The notes below the pieces were generated by a model. That model was not told the DNA's origin. It worked only from the letters and a program-made list of their open reading frames with translations, and did not search any database. Positions 1-12,372 of a stretch of 64,000 nt of DNA are shown piece by piece. The DNA is taken from the NCBI RefSeq assembly GCF_028769735.1, contig NC_088178.1, positions 14,162,857-14,226,856 on the forward strand. The letters are read 5' to 3'. This DNA is from Zonotrichia leucophrys gambelii (lineage: Eukaryota > Chordata > Aves > Passeriformes > Passerellidae). Each line of letters begins with the position of its first letter. The stretch's first letter is position 1. Both the position numbers and the translations under genes were made by a program.

Positions 1-692
1 ATACCATGGTGATAGCAGCTGACAACTTAGTATCCTGAGTAGCCTTCCAGACAATTGTGGGTTGATATGCCCACAGTAGGTAGATCCTCTCTTTTGCAGG
101 TCACTGGTAAAGGATCAGGACAGTGCCTTTTGCAGCAAGATCTGGGAATCTTCAGTTGACACTGAAGCTATTCCTTAGCAGCAAACTCCTGAAATCATCA
201 TCCCCTCCCAGAGCTTGCCTAAACTTGTCTTCCTGCAGGAAGCTCCAAGCACCAGAAACATCCATGATTCTTTTATTGTGCCTTGTGGCCCTGGGGTGGC
301 TGTGTGAACTTCCCTCAGCAGAGGGATCCTGAGTGAGATGGGAAGGATAGAGCTTAACCAGGGTTGGGAACCCTGGGTGGATGTATGGGAACAATGCAGA
401 ATATTCAGACTTCACCAGACGATGTAAAGGGCATCTAATATCTCAGTGGTATTGAAATCACAATTCATAATTATCTTCAATACTTCAAAATGAACATTCT
501 TTTAGTATTTTGTAGACTTTTGTTTAATGACTGAAAATTCTTTTGAATTAAAAAAAACTTTTTAATTGCATACATTACATTTAATTAAATTGAATGCTTC
601 TACCAGAAAAACCTACCAATCAACCACTGCATTCATAAAATACAAAGAAAAAAAACCAACAAAGAAAAGAAGATGATTTTTTGATGAGTTAC
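1..692 (-). other. Part of the last RDH8 intron; no gene recognised
   Basis: Lies between the exon 5 donor at 691-692 and the missing terminal exon. I looked for the conserved C-terminal RDH8 sequence (an RYQT or LTTLK-like stretch) on the minus strand and did not find it. The short open frames here show no recognisable domain. Confidence 0.6.
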
Positions 693-876
693 CTCTGCAA
701 CATCTTCAGCACTTTGTCCCAGGCTCTGGAAAATTTGCTTGTAATTTTTAAGGTAAATATTAGTAAACATCTCAGCTGTTTCTTCATCTGCAGCTGAAAG
801 ATCCATTTTCATTCCATCTTCAAAAACTTTTCTTTCAAATTCTGTAACCACTGGGCCTGGTTCAATCAAACTTAAC
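693..876 (-). CDS. RDH8: RDH8 coding exon 5
   Basis: 184 nt, residues 178-239. It starts at the [10 protein letters not shown] motif of RDH8/HSD17B1 proteins and ends GQSAEDVAE|gtaact in phase 0. The following exon is not in the window. Confidence 0.92.
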
Positions 877-3800
877 CTGTTCAAAAAAAAAAAAAACAAA
901 GTTAACTGGTTGTGACTATTCTCCATGGAAAATACACCCCTCAATCCTTCTCCAAAAGGAGCATGACAAATTGCACTAGCAAGCAGTATAAAACAACAGC
1001 ACTTTCTGTAAAGGCAATCCTTACTGCATCACTGATGTCCTGCTCCTCGTACCCACACACACACAGGAGTAGAAACTTGCACGGCTTAATTTTCAGAGAA
1101 GTGCTGTAACTTAATTCATGACAGAAGTGAGTGCAGTTGTTACCTGCTGTCTCACAGCTGTGGAATCTAAGGGTGATTTATTCACAAGGACTTACCAGAT
1201 ACTGAGAATTAATGGATGATAACAAAATTCATTACTTCCTGGACCAAATCCTGCACAGGTTTCTTTGTTTCTCATGATAATACTAGAAGTAGCTGAAAGA
1301 GATGGGGGAATTGCCCAAACGTGGATTTTCTTTGTCAAGGTGTTAGTGTTACATAATTTAAGATCCCACCACTATATAATAATAAAATACAATACAGAGA
1401 TTTTTACTGTGGGTGCACAGATTCTGGCTGCTGCCAAATCTGAAGGTTTTTCTTTTGCCCAGTAGTGTATTATAGCAAATCACTGAAATACAGTTCCAGG
1501 TCAGATTTTTCCTGGTTCTTTCTCAGGCAGTAATAACACCCAGCCACTGTGTTTATCAAAACACTCCTTGGGGTTGGGTCTCTTACTGGACTTGAGTTCT
1601 TCAGGTGATGTTCTAAAGGCTCTTCTTTAGAACTAAATCAAGCTGTTGACCTTCACAGCAGAATTCCAGCTACTGCTGGAATTAAAGCCCTTTCTCTTCC
1701 ATCACTCTTCCCATTAGACCTTGAATCAATCTTTTTATACTTCCTTTTATAACCTCCTGTTTTGCTGTGTCTTATACTCTTGAAATTTCATTATGAATTG
1801 TGGTATATCATTATTATGTATTATTACATCATTATTATGTATTATTACATTAGGTATTATTACATTTATTTTAAATCCCTCCCAACTTTGCAAAGCAATA
1901 TGCAGAATCAGTTCTGTCTCTGAAATTCCACAACAGCAGCTGTCTTTTGTTCAACAAGGCCTAAATGCTCAGACACACAGAGATGCAATGGATATTTACC
2001 AGTTATTGGAGTTTGCACAAAGAATAGTGGCAGAATTAAAAAAGTGTGAATATACATGTGACAAATCAAACCTGAAGTCCCACAGATGATGAACAGGACT
2101 GGTCTCCTAAATTCTGTCTAAAATGCTAGGAATAGTACATCACACTTCTCCCTTCCCTCCCACCTTCCTTCATTACAGGTGTCTCACCCTGTAACATTCT
2201 CATGGATTTGCACTTGCTCACTCTCTCTGATGAGCCCTTGAACTTTTTTATCCGTGAATTGCCTGAGAAGGCCATTGTCCTTTCTAAGGGGAAAAATCAC
2301 AGTGATGTTATTTCTGTGATACTGTATGTAAGAATCTGTTTTCAGAAGTGTTATGTGAACTGTATTTTATCCAAAGCTAAATAGCCTTTAACTGTTCAAG
2401 AGAACATGTTTATTCTAACATCTAGATCTTTTTATTTGCTTATATAATGTGAAGAGTGTGGTGATTTCTATGCCTTTTCTGATGTGCAGTTTTCAAGGGC
2501 TTCTCAATCTGCTTAGCAGCAAGCTTTAAAGATTTTTTTCCTACCTCTGAATATATTTTAAACTATCTAAAATACAATTGACACAAGTGGATCAATGCCA
2601 TTTACACCAGTGGATCAATGCCATTTACACCAGTGGATCAATACTTACTGCAGTTTGAACTTGAGTGCTTGTATAGCTAAACTTTCACAGAATCCTTCCA
2701 CAGCAAACTTAGATGCAGCATAAACATCATTAAATAAGATACCTGATGGTACAAACAGAACATCCTGAGAATGTGATTTCATCCAACATACTAATAGTTT
2801 GATTTTAAGAACTCATCCCAAAATTTCTACAGTCATGCTGGAAAAACATTACAAAAATCCTTGTGCACACTGAATCTAAATACTAATTTTTGCAATGTTC
2901 TCAAAATTGCTTAGTCTAGCAAAGATGCTTGACTAATGCTTTTCCTCCCCCTAGCTGATGCTGTGGTCTCCTTGGATGATATTATTTTGCAGTCTAAGAT
3001 ATGAAAGTGTCTGTAAATATAATACCATCTGCATTATTTATCAGCAAGACTTTAATAGGCTCTAGATGAAAACAGAGGCTGAGTGTAATGCAGGAGATAC
3101 AATTATGCAAGAAATCCAGCTTGCATCTGAGTGATTTAGAAAAAGCACTACATCAGTCCATTGAGGTGGAGGGTAAGTGTTGTATTAAAATACCAATTCT
3201 TGGAGACTGATGGAGGACCCTTGGCTCTGCAGAATAATCCATGTAAGATCAATGCCACAGTTGTAATAAAAAAAAACTAAAAAAACCCAGCCAGACAGGA
3301 TGGGACACAAGAGTAGGACTATCATTATCTGTTACTAAAATTTGACTCTCAAGTGTTGTGAGATGAGAAACTTTACAAAAAGCTCGTACAGTTGTCCAGG
3401 ATTGGATTTTATTCTATTACATCTGTGCAGAGCATAGTAAGCATGTTTGTCTGTTCCCCTAATTTTTTCCAAGAGAAAAGTAATTTTCTCTTTAGGGCTA
3501 AGCCCTATTTTCCAGATAATAAAAATACAACCTAATTTTTTTTTTTAAATTGTAGAGTTTAAGTTAAAACTCTAAAAGAAAAAGACCCTGCAGGTTTTGT
3601 TGCTAAAATGCTGTGAAAGTATCTGGATGCATAAAACTCACCAGCTGCTTTTTATAGTTGGACCTTCAGCATTACAAAGCACAAGAGTCAGATATGCCAG
3701 CTCCTACTTTTTTTTTTTTTTTTTCCCTAAAAGGAGGAAAGCTTTGGATTTTGAACACTGAACTCTTAGTTCAAGTAAAGAGGAAAACCAACTTTACCTT

Positions 3801-6617
3801 GTATTCCCATAACACTGCTTATGATTACTATATGCCCACTCTTTCTCCTCTTCATGTCAGGCAGGATCTCCTTCAGGAGCCGAACCAGGCCAAAGAAGTT
3901 GGTGTCCATCACAGTTTTCATTTCCTCAATGCTCTGACATTCAATAGGCCCAATGAGCCCCATTCCAGCATTGCTCACTGCACAAAATGGGAGACAACAG
4001 CAAGCAAAAACATCCATAAACATAAACTTGTAATCATTATTGGAAAGCATTTGAAAGGAAAGTGAGGATTAAGGATTAAATGAGCCTAAATAATCCTTAA
4101 AGAAAGGATTAAAAGATGTTAGTCACTAGAGCATTCCAAGCACATTTGAGATTTCCATATGTCTTTCTTTTTAATTGTGCTTTTAATCAAATTTAAATTA
4201 TCTGTTATTTATAATTTTAACTAATTTATTTCTCAATAGTCCTTCTTCAAAAAAATATAAAGGGATTACAGAAAAATGAGTCAAGAATTACTTGTATTTT
4301 TTTTATAATTCAGTATTGAGAATTGGTAGCTACAGTCAATACTCATAGGAATTAATAGAAATCTTCAAAAAGTGACAGACCAAGCCATATTTTGGTCTGG
4401 TTTTTCTTTTAATAACACTCATGTATCTTCAAGAGGAAGTAACCCCCCAACAAAATAAACAAACACACAATTCCATTGATTTTTATTTGCCTCCTGGATA
4501 TTTATAAGTGGGGAATGATGATAGGACTGGCATTCTGCTCTAGAAGTAGTACATCAAATTAGAGTATAATAAATTTTGCAGAAATACTTGTTAAGCACTG
4601 CTTTAATAATTAATCAGAAAAAAGGCAGATCCATAATTTCCTAGTAGGTAAGATTTAATAGCTGATGGTGTAAGCACTTCCACTAAGATACTAGTATTTA
4701 TTTTTAGCAAAACGATATGAAAACACTTGTTGCTGAATGATTTGTAAAGTACAATTTCAATTCTTAATACAAAATGGAAATATCCCTAATTTTTTTTGCA
4801 TTTGTTCGTTTACTTGCTAATTCCCAATGCTGTTGCTTTCTTAGTACAGACAAGGGTTACCTTCATTGTAACTATGCTTCATCAATAGGGTGGAAAGTCT
4901 CGCTCATGAAGGTGCCAGTTTAGGCAAAATTTCTCACATTTACTAAACTAACTAACTAAATTTCTCATTTACTAAACTCATTTACATTTACTAAAAAATG
5001 GATGGTTTTATCCAAGACACTTCCCTGTGATCAAGTTTCTCCTTAGTAAACAGGGAAAACCAGCTTCCCTACTTCATGCGAGCGGGGTGAGATTTAATCC
5101 ACTTATGTCTGCTTGAAGTCTTGAGAATCTTGAATCAAATATACTACGTAATTATTATTACTTTGATAATTTAAAAAATACACTAATGAAACTTCTCCAG
5201 GGTATTTGAGACAGTTTTGCAGAACTCTGGTATCTGTTGATAGCACACACATCCTGTACTTGCCCAGGACATCGATCCTTCTGTCAGGGATGCTGTTCAC
5301 ACAGGTTTTAATAGACTGCTCATCACAGACATCCAGTTGTTTAATCTCGAGGGTTTTGCCCAGCCTGTGACCTGCAGCTGCCTCCAGTGGCTCCTTCTTG
5401 GCCAGGTTCCGCATTGTGGCGAACACTGCAACACACCAGAAATCAAATCTTCATTGTGCCACTCCTACTGACAGGTGTTAAAGAACAGTGCTTTTACATC
5501 CAGGTCTTAACATCAGTGATAGCAACAGATAAAAACTAAAAGATTCTATTTTCAACATATATTGTCACTAATTTCCCAGTCTGGTTCTGAAATCCTCAGG
5601 AAATTAAAGAGAAGCTATTCATAATGAAGAACATATAGATATGATATATAAAGGATCTGTCACCAAAATATTAAAAAATGGGTATCAAATTATGCCACTA
5701 AATTGTTTTTAGGTACTCAACACCTAATGCTGTCTTCCAGATTTCCTTCTTTTTTTAGTCACCACAATATTTAGCAGGACAACCATCCTTTTATTAAAAA
5801 ACGAAAGACATAATTCCTTAGTTTGCAAAAAAATTTGATTTTGTAAGCTACTTCTAAAAATTGAAATTAGTTTTTATTGTAGCCTAATGGCTCAGAAAGC
5901 TCTAGATCTGCATCCAGTCAGTTAGCAGTAAAATACTGTAAGTATGAGAGACTGAATTTTCACAGATTGCTGTGTTCACCTTGCCATCCATTTTCAATCA
6001 CAGCAAATACCCTGCTTTGCAGCAACAAGACAAATCCCAGTCCTTTTGTTCACCTGCCTACACAGGCTTGGAATAATGAAATGTGCTTTAGGGAAAAAAT
6101 GCAAATTTACAAACTGTTTACCTAAATTCATTACTTTGGTCTTCAAGTGGGCATGGGCCTGTATAGGTACAGATTTTAGTAGTCAGAAGCAAAGCTAACC
6201 ACAGCTGTGAATGTATACCCAGAGCAGCATAATATTAAAGATATTTTCAGATATTTGGTTTTTACTACTGTCCTTTTTCATTGCATGTGCGTGTACACTG
6301 TTCAGTTCCAATAGTTGTTCCATTCCAATAAAGGTACAGAAATATCAACTGCTTACAGAAATCAGTATATTTTCGCTGTATTTTCTTGACAGTAGAAGAG
6401 GAAAGGAACCAGAAACAAGTCACCAAACTGAATACAACCACCTGTTAAATCACAGAGAAAAAACCAGCATCATCTCAAGTAGTATGTTTTTGTAAAGATA
6501 AAGAACAGATAGATTATTACCTTTAAATCTTTTCTGTTCATCTTTTGCCATTTTTACAGCTATTGCCAGCCCAATTCCTGAGGAGCAACCTGTAATGAGG
6601 ACATTTCTTCTTGCCAT
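693..6617 (-). CDS. RDH8: RDH8-like retinol dehydrogenase (SDR family), five of about six coding exons, 3' end outside window
   Basis: Short-chain dehydrogenase/reductase. RDH8 (prRDH) reduces all-trans-retinal to retinol with NADPH in photoreceptor outer segments as part of the visual cycle. The exons join in phase to 717 nt (239 codons). Visible motifs are the cofactor loop TGCSSGIG near residues 9-16, a SNAG motif at 88-91 (NNAG in human RDH8), the ISS catalytic-serine region at 139-141, and the YAASK Tyr-Lys pair at Y154 and K158. The [12 protein letters not shown] stretch in the fifth exon is typical of the RDH8/HSD17B1 branch. Human RDH8 is 311 aa, so about 70 residues (the hydrophobic, lipid-anchored tail) should lie left of position 1. 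The ATG at 6617 is chosen because it gives MARRN just before the first beta strand and has A at -3 and G at +4. HSD17B1 is the alternative name, but identity with RDH8 (VATMR, EAAAG, GMGL) is higher. Confidence 0.93.
1806..1868. repeat. Short AT-rich tandem repeat (attattatgt family)
   Basis: Two to three imperfect copies of a roughly 21-bp unit based on attattatgtattattacat, in an RDH8 intron. Confidence 0.6.
2586..2643. repeat. 23-bp tandem repeat beside the RDH8 exon 4 donor
   Basis: About 2.5 copies of a 23-bp unit (agtggatcaatgccatttac plus acc) start at 2586, 2609 and 2632. The last copy runs into the donor signal of RDH8 exon 4 (2647-2648). Copies are almost identical, so the expansion is recent. 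Confidence 0.85.
2649..2742 (-). CDS. RDH8: RDH8 coding exon 4 (catalytic Tyr-Lys exon)
   Basis: 94 nt, residues 147-177. It holds [11 protein letters not shown] with the catalytic Tyr and Lys, then EGFCESLA. The donor TGCA|gtaagt sits five bases from a 23-bp tandem repeat. The exon is too short to show as a long open frame but fits both flanking phases. Confidence 0.92.
3798..3977 (-). CDS. RDH8: RDH8 coding exon 3
   Basis: 180 nt, residues 87-147. It starts with the SNAG motif, continues through the helix with DTNFFG and MKRR, and ends with ISSVMGIQ. The acceptor is ttgtgcag and the donor is CAAG|gtaaag. Confidence 0.93.
5264..5425 (-). CDS. RDH8: RDH8 coding exon 2 (ends in a GC donor)
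   Basis: 162 nt, residues 33-86 plus one base, starting VFATMR and ending at the beta strand IDVL. The acceptor is ttgcag|TG. The phase needed by exon 3 forces the 3' border to CTGG|gcaagt, a GC donor. The nearby GT, four bases further on, would break the frame. Confidence 0.9.
6521..6617 (-). CDS. RDH8: RDH8 coding exon 1
   Basis: 97 nt, residues 1-32 plus one base. It encodes MARRN and the glycine-rich NADP(H) loop. The donor is AAAG|gtaata at 6520/6521. Confidence 0.93.
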
Positions 6618-9294
6618 TCTCTTCACTGAGTGGTTCAATTCTTCACAGGAGCAACAATATAAATGTAACTACAGCATAATGTGACTGGTCTTTAATACTA
6701 TCTGCACCTTCCCTGAGTCAACAAATCTGAAAATGCACACCTGGACCTTGCATGATTAAGGGATAATCTTCAAATAAACAAAATAGAAGCAGATGCTCCT
6801 ACATGTGCTTATAATCTGCATTATCAAAACTGATGAATACAGAATTTGATCAATCTATAAACTGAGGCACTTGTAAACTCCATGGATTGTTTTTGATAGA
6901 ATACAGCTTGCACAGTACTGGCTGGAAAAGCCTTTTCCACATTTATAAGTCTGTAGTGCTAAGTCCTCCACTCACAGCTATGGACAGTAACCTGCACCCA
7001 GAGTGGGGTCCCTCTGCTAAAGCTCTTCAGAATTCCTACACCTACAGCATCCTCCTGGTTTTTTTACAACACATTGAGGAATAGATTTCTTCCCTGATGC
7101 CTTACTATTGTAAGAGTCTTAATAGGCATTACAGAAAAAGATCCCAAATTGCAAAATGGGATGTGGATTCTGAAAGAGACAAATTGTTGGACAGACTCCT
7201 GACATTTCCTTTTGGCAGAGTTCCCAACCAAGAACAGAGAAAGTTAGCAAGCATGCTGCAGTGGAGAACTGACAGGAAATGTTGAACAGACAGCTTCACT
7301 TCATTCCTGCTAAGACTGAAATCTCAGCACTTCTGATTCTGCAATTGACATGTCAAAAATTTTTAAAAATAAGAACTAGCCTGATGTCTAGGTTTTGGAG
7401 AAAATATTTTACATATAAACTGTGGATTAAAGAGAGGCATTTGAGCTGGCACTTCAGTGCAATGCATGTTTAACATACAGTAACTGTAGGTACACTACAT
7501 TCAGGGAGAAAATCAGTCCCTTGTTTCTGTCCTGAGTGACAGGAAAAAGAAAGACCTTAATAAGCAATTAGCCTTATGAACAGCATTCAGCTAATTGCAA
7601 TGCCATTATACACAGTAAAATGTTTTTCAAGACTTAACAACCCCATGTAAATGCAACACACTTCACAAGAATGAACTTAGTGTTTCAGGATTCAGGATTT
7701 GCATAGATGTGAATTGGTTAGTGACTCAAGAAAAGTAGGACGCTACAGAAATATTTAACTGAAATTATGTTTAAAATAGTCCATCCTTTCCAAAAGAAAT
7801 AAACTGGTTTGAACAGTATAAGTGGAATCCTTCTCAGGCAAGCAACAAAATAGCAAAATATCTAAAGATAAAACATAATTATGATTCTCCTTATTTATCA
7901 GGTTTGACCCAGAGTTTAACCAGATAAGTTAGTATACAGACAAAATTTCAGTGCAAATGCTATTTAGCTGATTCAGAGATTAGGCAAATTGCTTTTGCTG
8001 TTCATGCACATTTATATTTAGTGCATGTAGGAGGAGCTAATGAGGCTTTATACAATGCTAGTTAGTGGAATTCCATTAGTGTTGTGATGCAGCTGCAATT
8101 AAGGATTGGTTATATTTTCCACTTGAATTCCTGGTTTGAAGGGCTTATGTATTCCACTGCTTGAAAAAAATTGGTCTGAAGTGTGATGCATACCCTTCTA
8201 GGCTGAAGGCAAAGTGATGTGCATAAAGAGAGCTAAAAATAAAGGTAGTTTAATTTGTAATTATTGCACCAGTCAACCAAATTCTAAGATCTTCCCTTTA
8301 CAGTTAGGTAGAGAAAGAAATAGCTCTATTTAATACACACAGTATATTTATTTCTGTAAGTAACAGTGGTTTTTATCACATCATGATTTTCACAATAGCA
8401 GAATAAATAATCTGAAACTGCAGCAATAATTTGGATGAGTGTATCGTGGCTTGTCAGTGGTAGCAGAATGTGTGGCTGGTTTTGTAGAACCACTTAATGT
8501 GGAACATGTGGCATTTGTGGAACGTGTTTACATGAAGGGAAAGAGCCAGCACTGCCCAAGGAGTTCAGCAAACTGCCACTCACAGAATGTCTGGATGCCT
8601 CAGATAGGTTTGTTGGCTAAGACACACTTTCAATATACAAAACACTTAACTGAGGCCTGGTATTCAAACTGAAATACATTCAGTTCTTTTCCTCTTCTTT
8701 ACATTAAATAACTTTAGTAGCTTGATTTCTGAAGTATGAATCACATGTCTTAATGCACATAAATCCTGTGTGCATTAATCAGACTTAGACTGATGCCTCA
8801 AAAGCATATTTGCAGTTTCTGATGCTTATGTAAATATAAAAGTGGGGCCACTAGCCATTCATACAAGCTTAATTGTGTAATACTTTTAGAAACCTGGAAA
8901 TAAATATGTTTTAGAATGCATAGTTATGATGTGAATTTAATCAATGGGAATTTTTGTATGGATTTTTGTTTGATTAAAAATATCAAAAGAAACAACCTCA
9001 CGCTTTATGGCCCTGTCCCACAACACTGTGCATCTTAAAGATACTGCTTGCAGTAAAGCAAGCAGGTTTTGCCAGTGTCTATGATCAAATCAGTGTCCCA
9101 AAACATCTTACAAACAGGTAAATTTTAATAATATGTTGTGTCTGCATCGCTGCATTGGTACAAAAAAAGATAAAATAGTCCCACACAAAAATTGCTAATA
9201 AGATAGTACCATTGTGCTTTTAGTTAGAAGTGAGATATTAAACAAACATATAATCTAAAAACCTTGGAAAAATATGACAGCTGAAATTAATCCC
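6618..9294. other. Spacer between RDH8 and CCDC18; no gene recognised
   Basis: AT-rich DNA between the RDH8 start codon and the presumed CCDC18 poly(A) site. It should contain the RDH8 promoter and 5' UTR on the minus strand, but I see no CpG island or convincing core element. Short open frames (for example 8439-8672 plus) have no recognisable family, flanking splice pattern or conservation I can support. Confidence 0.5.
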
Positions 9295-9547
9295 TACAAC
9301 TTAAAAAAATAAATTTTATTCTGAAGTATAAAAGATAAATTAATATTATATTCAATTAAGGCAATAATCTCAATAACAGCTGGAAAAATAAAAAGGTTGT
9401 CATCTGCTTCAGTACAAATAATTATATGCCTTATTTAGAAATACAACTTTAAAATGTCCTCTTGGAATGCACAGTGACAATGCCAGCAACAGCATCCCTG
9501 GCTGCTGCTCGTCCCCTGGGCAACTCATTCCTTCACAGTTCTTGCAC
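9295..9547 (-). other. CCDC18: Candidate 3'-terminal exon of CCDC18 with poly(A) signal
   Basis: A strong acceptor (attttgtttcag|GTGCAAG) at 9547/9548 is followed about 230 nt later by AATAAA at 9315-9320, read on the minus strand. Nothing between looks like a donor. It is the only acceptor plus poly(A) pair I noticed downstream of the last CCDC18 coding exon. Read in phase 0 it adds V-Q-E-L and a stop. Linkage to CCDC18 is inferred from position and strand only. Confidence 0.45.
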
Positions 9548-12372
9548 CTGAAACAAAATATGTGATTACCATAGCTAAATCCATTTGTACCAACATGTTA
9601 CTTTTCATTATTAAACTTTAGCTTACAAATTAAAGAAAACTAAGAGCAGGTCTCAAGTCCATGGCTGCCATCTCAAATTCTGATTTATGTTATTGATGCA
9701 TTTTTGTTCACTGTTCTTGTAACTGAAGTGCATTTGCTTTCTCCAAGAGCACAACTTACAAATTTTCCAATACCATATTAAGTTCCAGCAGATAAGAAGG
9801 AAAATGCTATGTAGAATATTTTTGATAAGAAATCTTCCTATGCAAATCCCTGTAAGAATTTTGTACAGTTTTAATGAACATTGTCTTTTGAAATAACTCC
9901 TCTGCATGGGGCTTAAGGTTTCATGTTGGATTGCAATGTTGTTCTTAAGCTGCTAACAGTTCAGGAAGTGTCTGCAGAAACCCCATCAACAGCATCAAGG
10001 TATTAAGAGGGAAAAACCCTATGATGTCCACTAACACTGAGCAAGAAAAACAGCAAAACAAATGCAAGCTGTGTACAGAAGTAAATGCAGCCAAACACAG
10101 CATGTTTGAGGTTAGGGGGTTTTTGTTAGTTTCTAGAGCTTCACTACCCCTACCCCTCCTTTTAAAAACAAGTGAATATGCTGGAACTAATTATTCATTT
10201 ATAGAAAAAAATAGAGTTTGAGGTGTCTTTGGGATATATACACAGCAGCCATGTTTACATTAGTTAGTGCTGGAGCATAAAAAGAGACTATCAGCCACTA
10301 CTATTTCACATCATATTATACCAAGGTTCTTGTTAATTATAAATTTTAAAAGAGGTTATGTTGGTCCTCTGCTTATCTATCTATGTTTAGCCAGGCATTT
10401 ATTCTTCATGAGGAATGCTACAATACTGTACAGAAACACTTGTAAGCAGCATATAAGCAGCTTACAGCTAACAAATGAAAGATTACAGTAATTCTTAATT
10501 TTTTAATGCTATGCAGTTTTTCAAAAATGTTGTAAAAATCATTTTTTAGAAAAGTCAATCATTGTAAGCACTGAGTTTTTCTTATATCATTTTAATACAA
10601 TTTTACTTCTCATTTCAGAAGGAACTATGGTCACAAAAAATTAGCTTGCTGTAAATCCAATCTGCCTTTTTTTTTAATAAAGAAAATTACTTCAATTTCC
10701 CAGAAAAAATGAAAAAAGCCATTCTTAGTGTTCAGCAAGATATTTTTGGTTCCTTTATTTGGAATATTTACAGCTTCTAAGGGTAGCCAAGTGCTGTATT
10801 GTTACAAAATTTTCACTGCAGATTGAAGCACAGTAAGAACAAAGAATAATTCAATTGAAAACTCTGTGACCTGGTTATTTTATGAGTCCCAAAGGGACAG
10901 AGTGGACCAGAACACAAATCAACCCTCCCAGCAATTCCTTCCCTGAACTAATATATTTTCTGTAATAAGCAAGGAAGGCAATGTATTAAGAAGAAAAAGA
11001 ATGAGACAGACTGTACCCCTGGGCAAGACATACACACTGCCTCTCCACCCCTTTTCCCTAAATAGATTAGGCAATTTATTTTTTAGAACTAGGACAGAAA
11101 ATTTCTGTGCAAGTCTGGTCAATCAGTGTGCAATGTGCTACTAATGGAGAAAGTGTTTTCTTACATTATGTTAATATACCTAATTTTTAAACAAAGAAGG
11201 AACCATATAATATTGTAAATGAAGCCAGAAGCCCTCTGCAACATATTTCATGTTTACACAGAATGCTTCCAAAATCCAGTGGTTTTTTATCTACTTCACT
11301 ACAATGAAAATAAAATTTCATTTTCTTGTCCCAAGTGTTGGAACACGACCAGAGCAGGTCTGTTTTCAAAGTCTGTCTTATATCATTCTTAGGCCTCTTC
11401 CTACCTGGTATTCCTTGGCAAAAACAAGACAATTTGTCTGGAATGAAAGAATCTAGTCAGCAATTGTACAGGGGCTAGCTAGGAAATTCTTTCTTTCAGA
11501 ATCATCCTTTAGGAAAAGTTAGAAATTGTTCATGGTATGAGTGAAAGGCAGCAGCAGTCACTGTCCTGTTCTTGGGCATCATCAATAGCCTAACAGAATT
11601 CAAGATGGAAGAGCTGACACTGCTTTAATTTGCAGTGAAACCAATATATAAACTTCATATTCAGCTGGGACACAGCCAAGCCCTCATGATCTGGAATACC
11701 AAAGGCCTTTGGTGTTCACACAGAAATGAGGCCTCTCTGATCCCTCACCCTGGGGAAAACAAACACATAAATGCAGCATAGCCAGAGTAACAGGGGCCGT
11801 CCTGGCTTTGGTGTTTAGCTCTAGCCTGGAATCATCCTTGACTGAACTTACTTCTGCAAAAGCCTGTTTATCTCAGGTCCCATTTGTGCTTGTAAAGACT
11901 GATTCATGCACCAAAGCCCAGATTTGTGTAATTCACAAAGTCAGCTGTCTTCTCAAGTCCCTCCACACACTCCCATTCCCTAGGCCAAAACATTCTCACT
12001 CTCCTTCCTACAGCATGCTGCAGCTCAGGGGCCTTTGATGCAATCATTTCCACAAGATAGGTACCTAAGTCATAAGAAGCTCTCATCACACAGCATATTG
12101 CTTTGTTTCATTTCAAGGAAGACCATATCATCCATAGCCAGAAAATCAGGTGCCTAAAGACAATCAGGAACCAAATTTCTCCACAGAAAGCAGACAATTA
12201 AGAGTTTGCCATAAAATCTGTAATTTTAAAATAATTAAACTTAGGGGATAAGAATACAATGATTCTGGGAGAAGTAATGACACATTAAAGAGACACCATA
12301 TCATTTCTTCCAGGCACTACAGTAATGGCATTAAAAATTGATCATTTGTTGTCTATCCAAGGTATGTTTTAC

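Noticed and set aside
8439..8672. A 77-codon plus-strand frame between RDH8 and CCDC18.
   Set aside because: No recognisable family and no promoter, poly(A) or splice context.
11904..12089. A 61-codon minus-strand frame as an independent gene.
   Set aside because: No start context or family. If anything it is part of the possible decayed CCDC18 exon reported above.
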